Shown piece after piece: positions 27,694-36,565 of a stretch of 64,000 bases of DNA. Under the pieces are notes generated by a model. The model was not told the DNA's origin, did not search any database, and was given only the letters and a program-made list of their open reading frames with translations. Both the position numbers and the translations under genes were made by a program. Source of the DNA: JAJDZL01 sp965221175 (GTDB taxonomy: Bacteria; Pseudomonadota; Gammaproteobacteria; Arenicellales; JAJDZL01); the NCBI GenBank assembly GCA_965221175.1, contig OZ244867.1:3100001-3164000 (forward strand), read 5' to 3'. Within the stretch, counting starts at the first letter, position 1. Each line of letters opens with the position of its first letter.

Positions 27694-28455
27694 ATGAAAA
27701 TACTGCTTATTGAGGACGATGAATTCTGGAGAGATTCAATCATTCGGAAGCTTGTGGAGCAGGAACATCATGTCGAAGTAGCCGAAAATTTTCAAGACGG
27801 CTTAGCACTCGTTCGGAATGGAGAATTTGATGTAACCATAGTTGACCGAGTGCTTCCATTGGATAAGAGCAGTCCTGTCTTGGATGATGACGATTCTGGG
27901 TTAAAAATTGTAAAGGCCATTAGGGAGGAAAGAATTGATACTTTAGTGGTTGGATTTAGCGCCATTGGGAAATTAAATTACATGTGGAAATCACAAGAAG
28001 GATATGATGCCGGTTGCCACTTCTACGTGTCAAAGAAGGACGGGGTTAGCCATTTAATGCAGACTATGAAAGGGGTAGAAGCAGTTTCTGAAAAATTGAA
28101 GGCAGAAAGGATGATCCTCCAAATCGACCAACTAAAACTCGACTGTAGCCAAAGAACGGTGACACTTGAGGGCAAGCCAGTGCATCTGTCTCCTACACAG
28201 TTTGACATTCTTACATTATTGATAAAATCCAAAAATGAAGTTGTAAAGTATGAGAAGATTGTCCAATTAATTGAGAAATCCAATAGCAGCCGGAAAAAGA
28301 AGAGCAACAAGAATAGCAATAATGTATCAGTTCAAGTGCATGGATTAAGAAAGGCTATAGAAAACCACGAAGGTTCAGAAAAAATGATTTTTACCGTTCA
28401 CAAAGTCGGCTATGTACTGCGTGAGCGAAGCAAGAGAAAAGCCTCAAACAACTAA
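27694..28455 (+). CDS. Response regulator, OmpR-like winged helix
   Basis: A 253-residue two-component regulator. Receiver domain: acidic pair in LIEDDEFW, phosphoacceptor Asp51 in TIVDRVLP, Ser89 in GFSAIG and Lys114 in YVSKKDG. The output domain (about 130-245) is an OmpR-type winged helix (VHLSPTQFDILTLL, VHKVGYVLRE) with an unusual lysine/serine/asparagine-rich insertion (KSNSSRKKKSNKNS) before the recognition region. It pairs with the histidine kinase 57 bp downstream. Both precede the CitG-like and fae genes on the same strand. Confidence 0.88.
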   Translation: MKILLIEDDEFWRDSIIRKLVEQEHHVEVAENFQDGLALVRNGEFDVTIVDRVLPLDKSSPVLDDDDSGLKIVKAIREERIDTLVVGFSAIGKLNYMWKSQEGYDAGCHFYVSKKDGVSHLMQTMKGVEAVSEKLKAERMILQIDQLKLDCSQRTVTLEGKPVHLSPTQFDILTLLIKSKNEVVKYEKIVQLIEKSNSSRKKKSNKNSNNVSVQVHGLRKAIENHEGSEKMIFTVHKVGYVLRERSKRKASNN

Positions 28456-28512
28456 ACAGATGGATTTCAACTTTTGAGAAAAAGCTGAAACCCGTTTTTG
28501 TGCGTATTCAGC

Positions 28513-29919
28513 ATGACAAAATACTTCAAAGGATTTTCGTTCGTTCTGGCTGTTGTTTTCACTCTGGTGATCTGGTTATCAATTGCCGGAGCTATCGTAG
28601 TCGCCCGCAATGCATCATTGCACTCCCGACTTGAAGATATCGACCGAGAACTGATTCACATATTCGAAACAATTCAACGCTCCTACATCGTCCACCCTGG
28701 AAGAACATTTTTATTCTTTGAAACGATAGCAAGTAAAGTATCGGTACAATCACCTGAAAATCCACACAAAATCTATTTACTAACGAGCATAACCGGTCAA
28801 AAAATTTACGGCAATATAGAAGAATTGCCAACATCCGGTTTCGATGACGAGGGCATAGTTGATTTTGATTTGCCCGGCAATGAAACGCGCCATGCCGTGC
28901 GTGCTCGTGCGATTAGGTTAAATGACCAGTTCATTCTGCTGGTTGGCAGAAACGTGAGCGAGCTCCGTGAATTTGTTTTTGATGTACTGATGTGGGGCAC
29001 AATCATTGCGACCTTTGTCGCACTAGGTGTGGCGTATTTGTTTACAAAACTGATTTCGCGACGTCTGCAAGTATTTAACAATACTAGTGAAGCTGTATTG
29101 ACAGGAAATTTCGGCGAAAGAATAAAGAGAAACAGGAGCGGTGATAATTTTGACCAGTTGGCGGAGAATATCAACAATATGCTGGAGCGAATAGATTTTC
29201 AAGTAGGCCACCTTAGAAAGGTATCCAATAAAATTGAACATAATATATTGTCGCCTCTTTATCGACTGAAAGAGCAGCTTGTGCACAGTGCAAATCTAAA
29301 TGATGAAGAAAAGAGCCAATTGCTTTCAGAAGTGGGATTGATAGACAGTGCGGTTGGTGTGGTGGTGTCTGTTGCAGAATTCGAGAACAAAATCTCTGAG
29401 GAAGAACACAGCAAATTCAATCCAATTGAGGTCATTGACAAACTTTATAGAGATCATCTGGAGATGGCAGAGAACAAAAAAATCAATTTGAACTATGTGT
29501 TAGAGGCTGAGCGAATAGAGATTCCTGGCTACCAAAATGCCATATATCTAGCGCTTGAAAATTTATTGAAGAATGCGATCAAATACTCGCCGAAAGAAGG
29601 CACTGTTAAAGTGGCAGGCATTAGTAAACCGGAAGGATTTGAGTTTGTCATTACCGATACCGGACCGGGAATTCCACCTGAAAAACACGAGGAGGTTCGA
29701 AAGCTGAATTTTCGACTAGACCGTGACAAATTGATGCCAGGTGAAGGATTGGGCCTCTATTGTGTGGATGAAGTGGCTAAAAGGCATAATGTGGAACTCA
29801 AGTTCGAGAAGACTCATCCGGATGACCAGAACAATCCCGGGCTCAAAGCTACTCTAGGCTATTTTCGTCAATATAAAGCAGCCGCAGCGGCCAGGACTTC
29901 TCTTGAGAACACCAAATGA
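28513..29919 (+). CDS. Sensor histidine kinase with atypical H-box
   Basis: A 468-residue membrane kinase. TM1 at about residues 9-29, a periplasmic sensor of about 125 residues, TM2 at about 158-178, and HAMP at about 178-232. The phospho-His segment reads KIEHNILSPLYRL (His about 243): the acidic residue that normally follows the His is Asn. The ATPase domain has NLLKNAIKYSP (N box), DTGPGIPP (G1) and GEGLGLYCVDEV (G2). The ATG at 28513 is preferred to an upstream TTG. Its 3' end overlaps the CitG-like gene by 17 bp, suggesting translational coupling to C1-related genes. The signal sensed is unknown. Confidence 0.85.
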   Translation: MTKYFKGFSFVLAVVFTLVIWLSIAGAIVVARNASLHSRLEDIDRELIHIFETIQRSYIVHPGRTFLFFETIASKVSVQSPENPHKIYLLTSITGQKIYGNIEELPTSGFDDEGIVDFDLPGNETRHAVRARAIRLNDQFILLVGRNVSELREFVFDVLMWGTIIATFVALGVAYLFTKLISRRLQVFNNTSEAVLTGNFGERIKRNRSGDNFDQLAENINNMLERIDFQVGHLRKVSNKIEHNILSPLYRLKEQLVHSANLNDEEKSQLLSEVGLIDSAVGVVVSVAEFENKISEEEHSKFNPIEVIDKLYRDHLEMAENKKINLNYVLEAERIEIPGYQNAIYLALENLLKNAIKYSPKEGTVKVAGISKPEGFEFVITDTGPGIPPEKHEEVRKLNFRLDRDKLMPGEGLGLYCVDEVAKRHNVELKFEKTHPDDQNNPGLKATLGYFRQYKAAAAARTSLENTK

Positions 29920-30835
29920 AGAAGGTCTTCTGACTGAGTTCGCAACCGAGGCTTCACATATTTTTGAGAGTTGGAGCACAAAAATACGGCACCGACTCCA
30001 TGACCCCATAGCGTTGCTATACTGGTCCGCTTGCGTACGCGACTTAACCGCACTGAAACCCGGAAATGTTCACTGCTATGCTGATGGACATGACTTGACG
30101 ACTGAACACTTTCTTGCAAGCGCCTTTGCCTCTGCTTCAATTATTGCTCACCCAGCTTTGGGCCTAGGACAAAGAATCATTCAATCGGTACGAGCAACAC
30201 AAGAAGCCGTTGCCACCAATACCAACTTGGGAATCATTTTGTTGTGCGCGCCTATCGTACAGGGATATCGAAATAACTCACAAGCGGGCTTGCGACAGTC
30301 GATACAAAAGGGAATCACTGAGTCAGGTGTTGAAGATGCTGAACTGATTTTAAATGCGATCAGAATAGCCTCGCCTTCCGGTCTTGGAGAATCTGTCGAG
30401 CATGATGTATTTGCGCACGCTACCGCCGATATTCAAACAATCATGAAATTCGCCGAATCACGAGACCTGCTAGCACGCCAGTACTCAAGCGGATTCTTGG
30501 ATATTTTTGAAACTGGATTTCCTGCGATTGAGGAAGTACAAGTTAAAAAGTTTGGAAAAAACGAAATTGCGACGGCAGTTTATCTGACGTATCTTTCGAG
30601 AATTCACGACTCGCATGTCCTACGACAGCATGGCAGTAACGTGGCCGAGGAGGTCAAATCAGTTGGTGAAAAGCTATATGCTCAATGTAAGAGAGCACAT
30701 TCAATAAATGATATGCACGATGAACTGATGTATTATGATACGGAATGGAAACAAAGGCATATTAATCCAGGGACGAGCGCAGATTTAACTGTAGCGACTC
30801 TCTTTGCACATAGTATTGAAAGTAGAGTAAATTAA
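29903..30835 (+). CDS. CitG/MdcB-like (triphosphoribosyl-dephospho-CoA synthase family) protein
   Basis: A 310-residue member of the CitG family. Motifs: LKPGNVHCYADGHD (about residue 50), TNTNLGIILLCAPI (about 105), RIASPSGLGES (about 150) and the closing NPGTSADLTVATLFA. Classical members make the prosthetic-group precursor of citrate or malonate lyase, but no lyase genes are here. Homologues recur in the archaeal-type C1 clusters of methylotrophs beside fae, where their role is unproven, and the fae gene follows 79 bp downstream. The start TTG lies inside the kinase gene; the CitG core begins near residue 33, so a later start is possible. Confidence 0.8.
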   Translation: MRTPNEEGLLTEFATEASHIFESWSTKIRHRLHDPIALLYWSACVRDLTALKPGNVHCYADGHDLTTEHFLASAFASASIIAHPALGLGQRIIQSVRATQEAVATNTNLGIILLCAPIVQGYRNNSQAGLRQSIQKGITESGVEDAELILNAIRIASPSGLGESVEHDVFAHATADIQTIMKFAESRDLLARQYSSGFLDIFETGFPAIEEVQVKKFGKNEIATAVYLTYLSRIHDSHVLRQHGSNVAEEVKSVGEKLYAQCKRAHSINDMHDELMYYDTEWKQRHINPGTSADLTVATLFAHSIESRVN

Positions 30836-30914
30836 GTGTGCAATATGCTGTTTACGGTTTGACAGTAATTTACTAAAGGTATTAATTTTTTTCAACCTAG
30901 TTGGAGGTAATGAG

Positions 30915-31418
30915 ATGGCGATTGACAATGTAAGGGTCGGAGAATCATTAGTTGGAGAAGGCAATGAAGTTGCACACGTTGACTTGCTAATAGGACCACG
31001 TGGGTCTGCTGTGGAAGCAGCGTTTTGTAATTCTCTGTGCAACAACAAAGACGGCTTTACCAGCTTGCTGGCAGTTGCTTCGCCCAATATTCCCGCGAAG
31101 CCAAACACTGTCATGTTCAATAAAGTAACCATGAAAGGCGCGAAACAGGCTTTGCAGATGTTTGGCCCTGCCCAACGTGCTGTGTCATTGGCAGTCATCG
31201 ACAGCGTTGAAGATGGCACTATTCCAGCGGATGAAGCAGATGATCTGTTCATTTGTGTTGGTGTTTTCATTCACTGGGATGCCGAAAATGACAGTAAGAT
31301 CCAAGAGTACAACTACGAGGCGACACGTGAGGCGATTCGTCGAGCTGTCACAGGTCATCCTAATGCTCAAGAAGTCATTGCTCAAAAAGGTATAGCGCAC
31401 CCGTTTGGAGCAGACTAA
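30915..31418 (+). CDS. fae: Formaldehyde-activating enzyme
   Basis: A 167-residue Fae, which condenses formaldehyde with tetrahydromethanopterin to methylene-H4MPT, the entry step of the H4MPT oxidation pathway. The sequence shows VGEGNEVAHVDLLIGPRGS with the conserved histidine, then NPAKPNTVMFNKVTMK-like and QALQMFGPAQRAV segments. There is no hexulose-phosphate synthase fusion. The ATG has a strong GGAGGTAAT ribosome site, and a near-perfect rho-independent terminator follows 21 bp after the stop, so high expression and a defined operon end are expected. Confidence 0.95.
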   Translation: MAIDNVRVGESLVGEGNEVAHVDLLIGPRGSAVEAAFCNSLCNNKDGFTSLLAVASPNIPAKPNTVMFNKVTMKGAKQALQMFGPAQRAVSLAVIDSVEDGTIPADEADDLFICVGVFIHWDAENDSKIQEYNYEATREAIRRAVTGHPNAQEVIAQKGIAHPFGAD

Positions 31419-31439
31419 TTCATGTTTCCTTGGAAAAAG

Positions 31440-31469
31440 AGCCAGGTGGCTATGTCACCTGGCTTTTTT
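31440..31469 (+). terminator. Rho-independent terminator of the fae operon
   Basis: Perfect 9-bp stem AGCCAGGTG/CACCTGGCT around a 7-base loop, followed by six T. It begins about 20 bp after the fae stop. Confidence 0.92.
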
Positions 31470-31597
31470 ATGAGAATCCGAATGAATCAATGAGTTGATA
31501 ACCCATATAAATTTTGAAGGAAACCGACGCATCTACAATACTTCAACTGCCCAGAGTCGACCCCATTCTTCAGTTATGGCGGAATTTCAGTTGTCGT

Positions 31598-32434
31598 CTA
31601 CTGCCGATACGAATTCCATAAGTCCTTTGTATAGTGCTCGAATGTGACGTTCTGTCCGCAATGTTTGCAGACAAGTCCTCTCGTGTGCTTCTCACGTCCG
31701 ATATGCCAGTCGCACAGGAGACAGGAAACAATATATTTTGGGGGTGTAAAGTGGATGTTATGCGTTCGGTTGCCACTACATCCAATTTCCAGCGCTTTGG
31801 CCCTCCAGACGGCGTCGTGCCCGTGATTGGTACCGACTAGTGCATGTGCAATTTCATGCAATAGCGAATCTGTGATTTCAGCATCATCCGCGCTTAGGCA
31901 GAATTGCTGTGAAATGCTAATAATCTTGTCTGTGTACAGACAGACCCCACCTCTCTTCGTTGCATCATCATAAGTGAATCGCCAGTCGCTTAGCTGATGC
32001 TTCTGTAGCAGTTCGTCTGCTTGCTGGGCGACTGTATCCAGCCGTTGCATATTTGCAATGCCCAGCTGGTCAGGTGTTTCCTTTTCTAGCATTTCGTACG
32101 GCACATCCCAGATTTCTCCCACACATTCCAGTCGTGCGCGTTTGGGATTCATGCGAGTAATTGTGCCATTGCTAATTTCTCCATTCGATGAATAGAAGAA
32201 AACGTGATCGCCGATGCTAAATTTCGCACGCTGCATCTGATTGTGTGTATACACCCGCTTGGGCCTGACACCTTCCCTTAGTTTGAGTATGAGAAACGGC
32301 ACGTCAAATTCGGTGCCGTCCTCGGCAACTACTGTCGCTTTAGTACCATGGACTGATGCGATAAATCCTTTTTCCAAGCCACGCAGACTATAGAAGCGTA
32401 CGGGATCGTTGATTTTCAATTTTAAGTTTGCCAT
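31598..32434 (-). CDS. SprT-like zinc metallopeptidase-fold protein
   Basis: A 278-residue protein in three parts. The N-terminal ~110 residues hold two SH3/KOW-like beta repeats (DPVRFYSLRGLEKGFI and GDHVFFYSSNGEISNG). The middle has an SprT-like zincin with the active-site HEIAHALVG (about residue 205) and a third ligand candidate in TNHGHDAVW. The C terminus is a zinc ribbon with CLLC and CKHC. SprT/Spartan proteins cleave DNA-crosslinked proteins; a link to formaldehyde-induced crosslinks is attractive beside fae but is inference only. The ATG at 32434 is preferred to a TTG 15 codons upstream. Confidence 0.75.
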   Translation of the reverse strand: MANLKLKINDPVRFYSLRGLEKGFIASVHGTKATVVAEDGTEFDVPFLILKLREGVRPKRVYTHNQMQRAKFSIGDHVFFYSSNGEISNGTITRMNPKRARLECVGEIWDVPYEMLEKETPDQLGIANMQRLDTVAQQADELLQKHQLSDWRFTYDDATKRGGVCLYTDKIISISQQFCLSADDAEITDSLLHEIAHALVGTNHGHDAVWRAKALEIGCSGNRTHNIHFTPPKYIVSCLLCDWHIGREKHTRGLVCKHCGQNVTFEHYTKDLWNSYRQ

Positions 32435-32856
32435 GTAGCCACGAAATTCTAGTGTGTGTAGTTCAGGTATCTGTTCCAACTACCACCGGGTTTGCACTGT
32501 ACAGTACAAGCGCGGAGAAACGTCTGCGAGATCCGGTAGCTCGAGCCAAGAGTCTAAATTCTTTGTGAATGCAGTGCGCAAGGTTAGCCCGTCGCTTTAA
32601 CCTAGCCACCAATATTGATGATTGTATACACCATCTAAATTGTTCAGGTAATGAAAGCAGGTTTCGTTCACTATGGTGGGCGAGAATTCAGAAACAGGAT
32701 TAATAATCTGCAACGGACTCTACAGTGGCCGGTTTGCGTGCAAATTGTAGATAGTGAGATGGTTTCGTGTAATAATAAGAACACTGGACCGTAGTAAAAA
32801 TGTCAGTTTGTACGATTCAAGCTGTCAATTTAAAATGTTTCGTCTGGAGAATAGGG
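32435..32856 (+). other. Intergenic region between divergent SprT-like and DCoH-like genes
   Basis: About 420 bp with no convincing gene. It presumably holds the two divergent promoters. One 10-bp palindrome, ACTGTACAGT, lies at 32496-32505; it does not match a full LexA box and no function is claimed. Confidence 0.4.
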
Positions 32857-33246
32857 ATGTCTGAAGAAACAACCGACCGAAGACTTGAAGAGACGTTCGA
32901 TCAGGAAACTGTCGAAAAAAGACTAGCCGAAGAATTACCTCATTGGTATTACGAAAATGGTTGGATTCGTCGAAAATACAAAACCATGGGCTGGAAAGGT
33001 ACGCTAATGGTGATCAACGCGGTTGGCCATCTAGCTGAAACGGCGTGGCACCATCCTGATATTTCCGCGTCGTATGCTTTTGTAATTGTTAAGTTGATGA
33101 ATCATGCGGCGAAAGGCATTACTGAAAAAGATTTCGAGTTGGCTAAAAAGATTGAAGAATTTGTGCACTGGCAGCCGGGTCTTGAAGACAGTTCTTTGGA
33201 GGGAACGCCTACCGATCAACGATTTCGCTACATTCGCTACGACTAA
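32857..33246 (+). CDS. DCoH-like 4a-hydroxytetrahydrobiopterin dehydratase family protein
   Basis: A 129-residue pterin-4a-carbinolamine dehydratase homologue. The family core is visible as AETAWHHPDIS (about residue 70, catalytic His pair and Pro-Asp), followed by YAFVIVKLMNHAAKGITEKDFELAKKIE. Members of this family occur in H4MPT gene clusters of methylotrophs, where a pterin-handling role is assumed. The ATG at 32857 is chosen for the GGAG site 10 bases upstream and fit to homologues; an in-frame ATG at 32800 would add 19 residues. It precedes the FolK-FolP fusion by 31 bp on the same strand. Confidence 0.85.
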   Translation: MSEETTDRRLEETFDQETVEKRLAEELPHWYYENGWIRRKYKTMGWKGTLMVINAVGHLAETAWHHPDISASYAFVIVKLMNHAAKGITEKDFELAKKIEEFVHWQPGLEDSSLEGTPTDQRFRYIRYD

Positions 33247-33277
33247 TTTCTGAATCAGTTGATTACGAACCACCCCA

Positions 33278-34582
33278 ATGGCTGACAGTACTGATGTCGT
33301 ACTCAGTCTAGGGTCCAATCTTGGCAACCGTCGAGACAATCTCTGTACCGGACTGAAGCACTTATCAAAAGCTGGCTATTCCATTCAGCAAATTTCACCT
33401 GCTGTGGAGTCGCCTGCACAGTTGCCACCTAACTCACCGTCCCCGTGGAACCGGCCTTTTTTGAATGTGGTGGTGCGAGGAAAATGCGATCTGGGCATCG
33501 AAACATTCTATCGGATCAGTAAACGAATTCAAACCGATCTTGGCAAGGCAGTTGAAAACAAGTGGCAGCCAAGAAATCTGGATATTGACATCGTTTTCTG
33601 GGGTAGCGTTGTCACTAAATTGAATGGCAAACTGATACCTAACTCAGCCATTTACTCCAGACCTTACGTATTGTCGCCGCTTGTTCATATGGCTCCGCAG
33701 TGGAAAATTCCGGACTCTACGGGTGTAAGTGCATTGGATTTCAGTTGTACTTCCAAATCTGAATTCCATATCCCGTTGTGGATGGGAATACTGAATATAA
33801 CCCCGGACTCGTTTTCAGATGGAGGTAGATTTGCCCATCTCGAAAACATGCACGCCGTTGTCGAAAATATGATTTCAAACGGTGTCAATATCATTGATAT
33901 CGGTGCCGAATCGACACGCCCCAATGCAACACCGCTTACGGCGGACGAGGAGTGGACTCGGCTGAAGCCAGCTCTGGAACTTGTTCAGGAAATAGCCAAA
34001 GATAGCATACTCCCCCCGCAAATTAGTGTGGATACTTATCATTCAGCAACAGCTGAAAAATGTCTTGAACTAAACGTTGACATGATTAACGATGTGCGCG
34101 GCCTGCGGTCAAATGACATGATGGCGCTGGCCAGGTCCTGCGATAAAACTTTCATTGCCATGCATAGCGTTACGGTTCCAGTCGATTCCAAAATCAGTCT
34201 TGATCCTGCTGCCGATGCTTGTGCTGTGTTCGAAAACTGGATTCGAGAGGGACAGGAACTATGGGATGCGCACGGATTAGATTTACATCGAATAATTGTG
34301 GACCCAGGCATTGGGTTCGGAAAAAGTAGTCTTCAGTCTCTGGATCTCATGCGTTCGACAAAACGATTTCGGAAACTTGGACATCGATTAATGGTGGGAC
34401 ATTCCAGAAAGCGATTTCTTCGCTCCTTCTCTGATCACGCAAGTGCAGATCTTGATATTGAGACGATCGGTGCATCACTGCAGATGTGTTCGCAATCTGT
34501 TGATATTCTTCGCGTCCATGCTGTAGAGGCGCACACTAGGGCCTATCTGAGTTGGGCGCATCTCCTCAAAAATCGTGCCTAG
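33278..34582 (+). CDS. FolK-FolP fusion (HPPK-dihydropteroate synthase)
   Basis: A 434-residue fusion. Residues 1-150 are 6-hydroxymethyl-7,8-dihydropterin pyrophosphokinase (LSLGSNLGNRRDN at the N terminus; WQPRNLDIDIVFWG). Residues 165-430 are dihydropteroate synthase (GILNITPDSFSDGG, IDIGAESTRPNA, DPGIGFGKS, VGHSRKRF). Together they would activate the pterin and join it to an aminobenzoate. That serves folate, but the location between fae, DCoH-like and H4MPT biosynthesis genes suggests a possible role in the methanopterin branch. Both active-site sets look intact. Confidence 0.9.
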   Translation: MADSTDVVLSLGSNLGNRRDNLCTGLKHLSKAGYSIQQISPAVESPAQLPPNSPSPWNRPFLNVVVRGKCDLGIETFYRISKRIQTDLGKAVENKWQPRNLDIDIVFWGSVVTKLNGKLIPNSAIYSRPYVLSPLVHMAPQWKIPDSTGVSALDFSCTSKSEFHIPLWMGILNITPDSFSDGGRFAHLENMHAVVENMISNGVNIIDIGAESTRPNATPLTADEEWTRLKPALELVQEIAKDSILPPQISVDTYHSATAEKCLELNVDMINDVRGLRSNDMMALARSCDKTFIAMHSVTVPVDSKISLDPAADACAVFENWIREGQELWDAHGLDLHRIIVDPGIGFGKSSLQSLDLMRSTKRFRKLGHRLMVGHSRKRFLRSFSDHASADLDIETIGASLQMCSQSVDILRVHAVEAHTRAYLSWAHLLKNRA

Positions 34583-34607
34583 CGTACTTGCGCTACATTC
34601 GCAATAG

Positions 34608-35168
34608 TCAGCCTGTTCGTCTGCGAAATTCGGTTATTGCTTCAACAATCCACTGCCAAGCTTCGATTTCCCTATCACCGGCTGTCTTTTCGATTGCTAT
34701 CGATAGATACTCCATTTCAGAATCAACTTTTTCTGCCGGCAGCATATGGAGCCGACTCACCAATATTGCCGCTTCGATTACAGCTGCTTGTGCCCGGTTG
34801 AATCCTGGAAAAGGCTTTATGAGGGTGCTGCACACTTCCGACAGATAGATTTTGGGACGCAGCGAATCGTCGACTTGTCTGACAACTTTTAGCTCCCGAT
34901 AAGATAGTGCGGCTTCAAGTGCGCGGCCCTTCACCTTAGAAGTGGAATATGTCGGCCAGTCGGTTTTCTCCGTCAAACACCCCGCATATACGCGAACGTC
35001 ATCGGTTATGTTCACAACTGCCGTGCCACTGGTTTGCAGATTATTGAGCGTTTGGGAAGGCTTGAAAGGTGCAATTACAACCCATTCGTCTTCGTATCGA
35101 ATTCCCATCGGTGCGATATGAACTGCGTTCATTTCGTCGACTGTAGTTACGACGACTTCGTAAATCAT
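34608..35168 (-). CDS. DUF447 family protein (H4MPT cluster type)
   Basis: A 186-residue protein of the DUF447 family, a split-barrel flavin-binding-like fold, recognisable from its N-terminal MIYEVVVTTVDEMNAVHIAPMG-like strand and IAPFKPSQTLNNLQTSGTAVVN segment. Members are conserved in archaeal and bacterial H4MPT gene clusters; biochemical function is unproven. The ATG overlaps the stop of the DHPS-like gene (4 bp), so it is the third gene of the reverse-strand operon starting at 37101. Convergent with the FolK-FolP fusion. Confidence 0.8.
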   Translation of the reverse strand: MIYEVVVTTVDEMNAVHIAPMGIRYEDEWVVIAPFKPSQTLNNLQTSGTAVVNITDDVRVYAGCLTEKTDWPTYSTSKVKGRALEAALSYRELKVVRQVDDSLRPKIYLSEVCSTLIKPFPGFNRAQAAVIEAAILVSRLHMLPAEKVDSEMEYLSIAIEKTAGDREIEAWQWIVEAITEFRRRTG

Positions 35169-36565
35169 TTCTTATTCATATTTTTTGATTGTTTCAACGT
35201 TGTACCTTCTTCCTGATATTCTTCACCCGGAGAATTCACTGGTGTGATGCAACCCCAGCTCAAAGGGCGGTCCTGAACATATCGCTTTCCAAGCAGCCAA
35301 GCTATTTGCGCCTTGGCAAGTTCCATACCAAGATAGAACGCATGCGATCCATCCTGTTCAACTTTCAGGTGCGGAAAGAGTTGATATGGGTCCACTGATT
35401 CATGCATTCCATCTCGATTGAAGATGTGAATGCCTTTGTTGCTCACCTGAATTCGGAAGCTTGGATCGCGAATCATGTTTGCCAATTGCCGAATTTCATC
35501 GACTGAATGAGGAAACGGTTTTTTTTCGTGCAGAGCCAGCAGTCCTGCGTCATAGCCTCTTGGCAGACTTGAGTCACTCTTGGCTGCATACATGATTCGA
35601 CGAGCACGGTCCGTCTCTGCAACTGCCGTTTTAGCGTGCCCGCTCACTTCGGTAGTCAGTATTGCACTGGCATTGAGTTCGGAGGCGATGCCCATCATAA
35701 TTGCGGTAATTCCCATTGTGTCTGCGTCGGTAAGCTCAGTGATGTTTCCAGTGCCGATCATGATTTGGATATCCGGGTATCGATGGCGTAGTTCGTAGTA
35801 TTGCGTAATGGACTTGGTGAATCCAAAATGGATTGGATTCAAGATTGGGTCGGCAAGAAATTCGCGTCCTTTGTCTGTCATTGCGTCAATGGCTCTGTAC
35901 AAAGAATTGAAATCTGATTCACCATCTGGAATCAATACCGGAGTGCTTTCTACTTCGTCTGCGATCCAAAGTGATCGCTCAGACAGACTGAGAAGGTAGT
36001 CAGCGCCTGCTCGTCCACCACGCAGAAGATCATCGTCTTCAAGAGAATCAATGCTGATTTGAAATCCGTTACGTTTGAGATCCTGAATGGTTTCTTCAAG
36101 ATGCGGAAATTCCTGTCCCGGCAGGCAACCGATGTCAATCACATCCGCCCCCGAATTTCGGTATGCCTGTGCGGTTTCAATGATTTGATCCACACGCATA
36201 TTGGGAGCATCGACAATTTCAGCGAAGATTGAGACCGAATAGTTTTCTAAGTCTACCTTCCTGGAAGCGGATCCAAAAAATTCGGGCAAATCTTTGAGAT
36301 CTACCGGTCCTTTGAGAACCTCTACACCGAAATGTCCTGAAAGACTCTCAGTGTTTCCGGCACACAGCCCTGGCAGCATAATGCGATCAAATTGGTTTAC
36401 ACCTTTCAGTCGCCGTTTGACCATCTCTGCGGTAATCAGCGCTGCCACGCTGACACCGATTTGATGGATTTCACAGGAAAAATCTCTCGATTCGATATGG
36501 TCTAGCGTTCGTTTCAGGCTGGCTTCCGCCAAACGCCCCGTCACGAACAGGATTCTTTCAGACAT
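35165..36565 (-). CDS. Dihydropteroate-synthase-like protein (DUF6513 type)
   Basis: A 466-residue protein of the DHPS-related family found in methanogens and H4MPT-containing methylotrophs. The N-terminal ~120 residues (ILFVTGRLAEASLKRTL; DRIMLPGLCAG) form a family-specific domain, followed by a TIM-barrel part with ADVIDIGCLPGQEFPHLEETI and ADYLLSLSERSLWIAD. It is a candidate for the pterin-arylamine condensation in methanopterin synthesis, though this has not been settled for the family. It overlaps the upstream flavoprotein by 25 bp and the downstream DUF447 gene by 4 bp: one tight operon. Confidence 0.82.
   Translation of the reverse strand: MSERILFVTGRLAEASLKRTLDHIESRDFSCEIHQIGVSVAALITAEMVKRRLKGVNQFDRIMLPGLCAGNTESLSGHFGVEVLKGPVDLKDLPEFFGSASRKVDLENYSVSIFAEIVDAPNMRVDQIIETAQAYRNSGADVIDIGCLPGQEFPHLEETIQDLKRNGFQISIDSLEDDDLLRGGRAGADYLLSLSERSLWIADEVESTPVLIPDGESDFNSLYRAIDAMTDKGREFLADPILNPIHFGFTKSITQYYELRHRYPDIQIMIGTGNITELTDADTMGITAIMMGIASELNASAILTTEVSGHAKTAVAETDRARRIMYAAKSDSSLPRGYDAGLLALHEKKPFPHSVDEIRQLANMIRDPSFRIQVSNKGIHIFNRDGMHESVDPYQLFPHLKVEQDGSHAFYLGMELAKAQIAWLLGKRYVQDRPLSWGCITPVNSPGEEYQEEGTTLKQSKNMNKK

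Noticed and set aside
32496..32505. ACTGTACAGT palindrome as a LexA box
   Set aside because: Spacing does not fit the CTGT-N8-ACAG consensus and the adjacent genes are not typical SOS genes.
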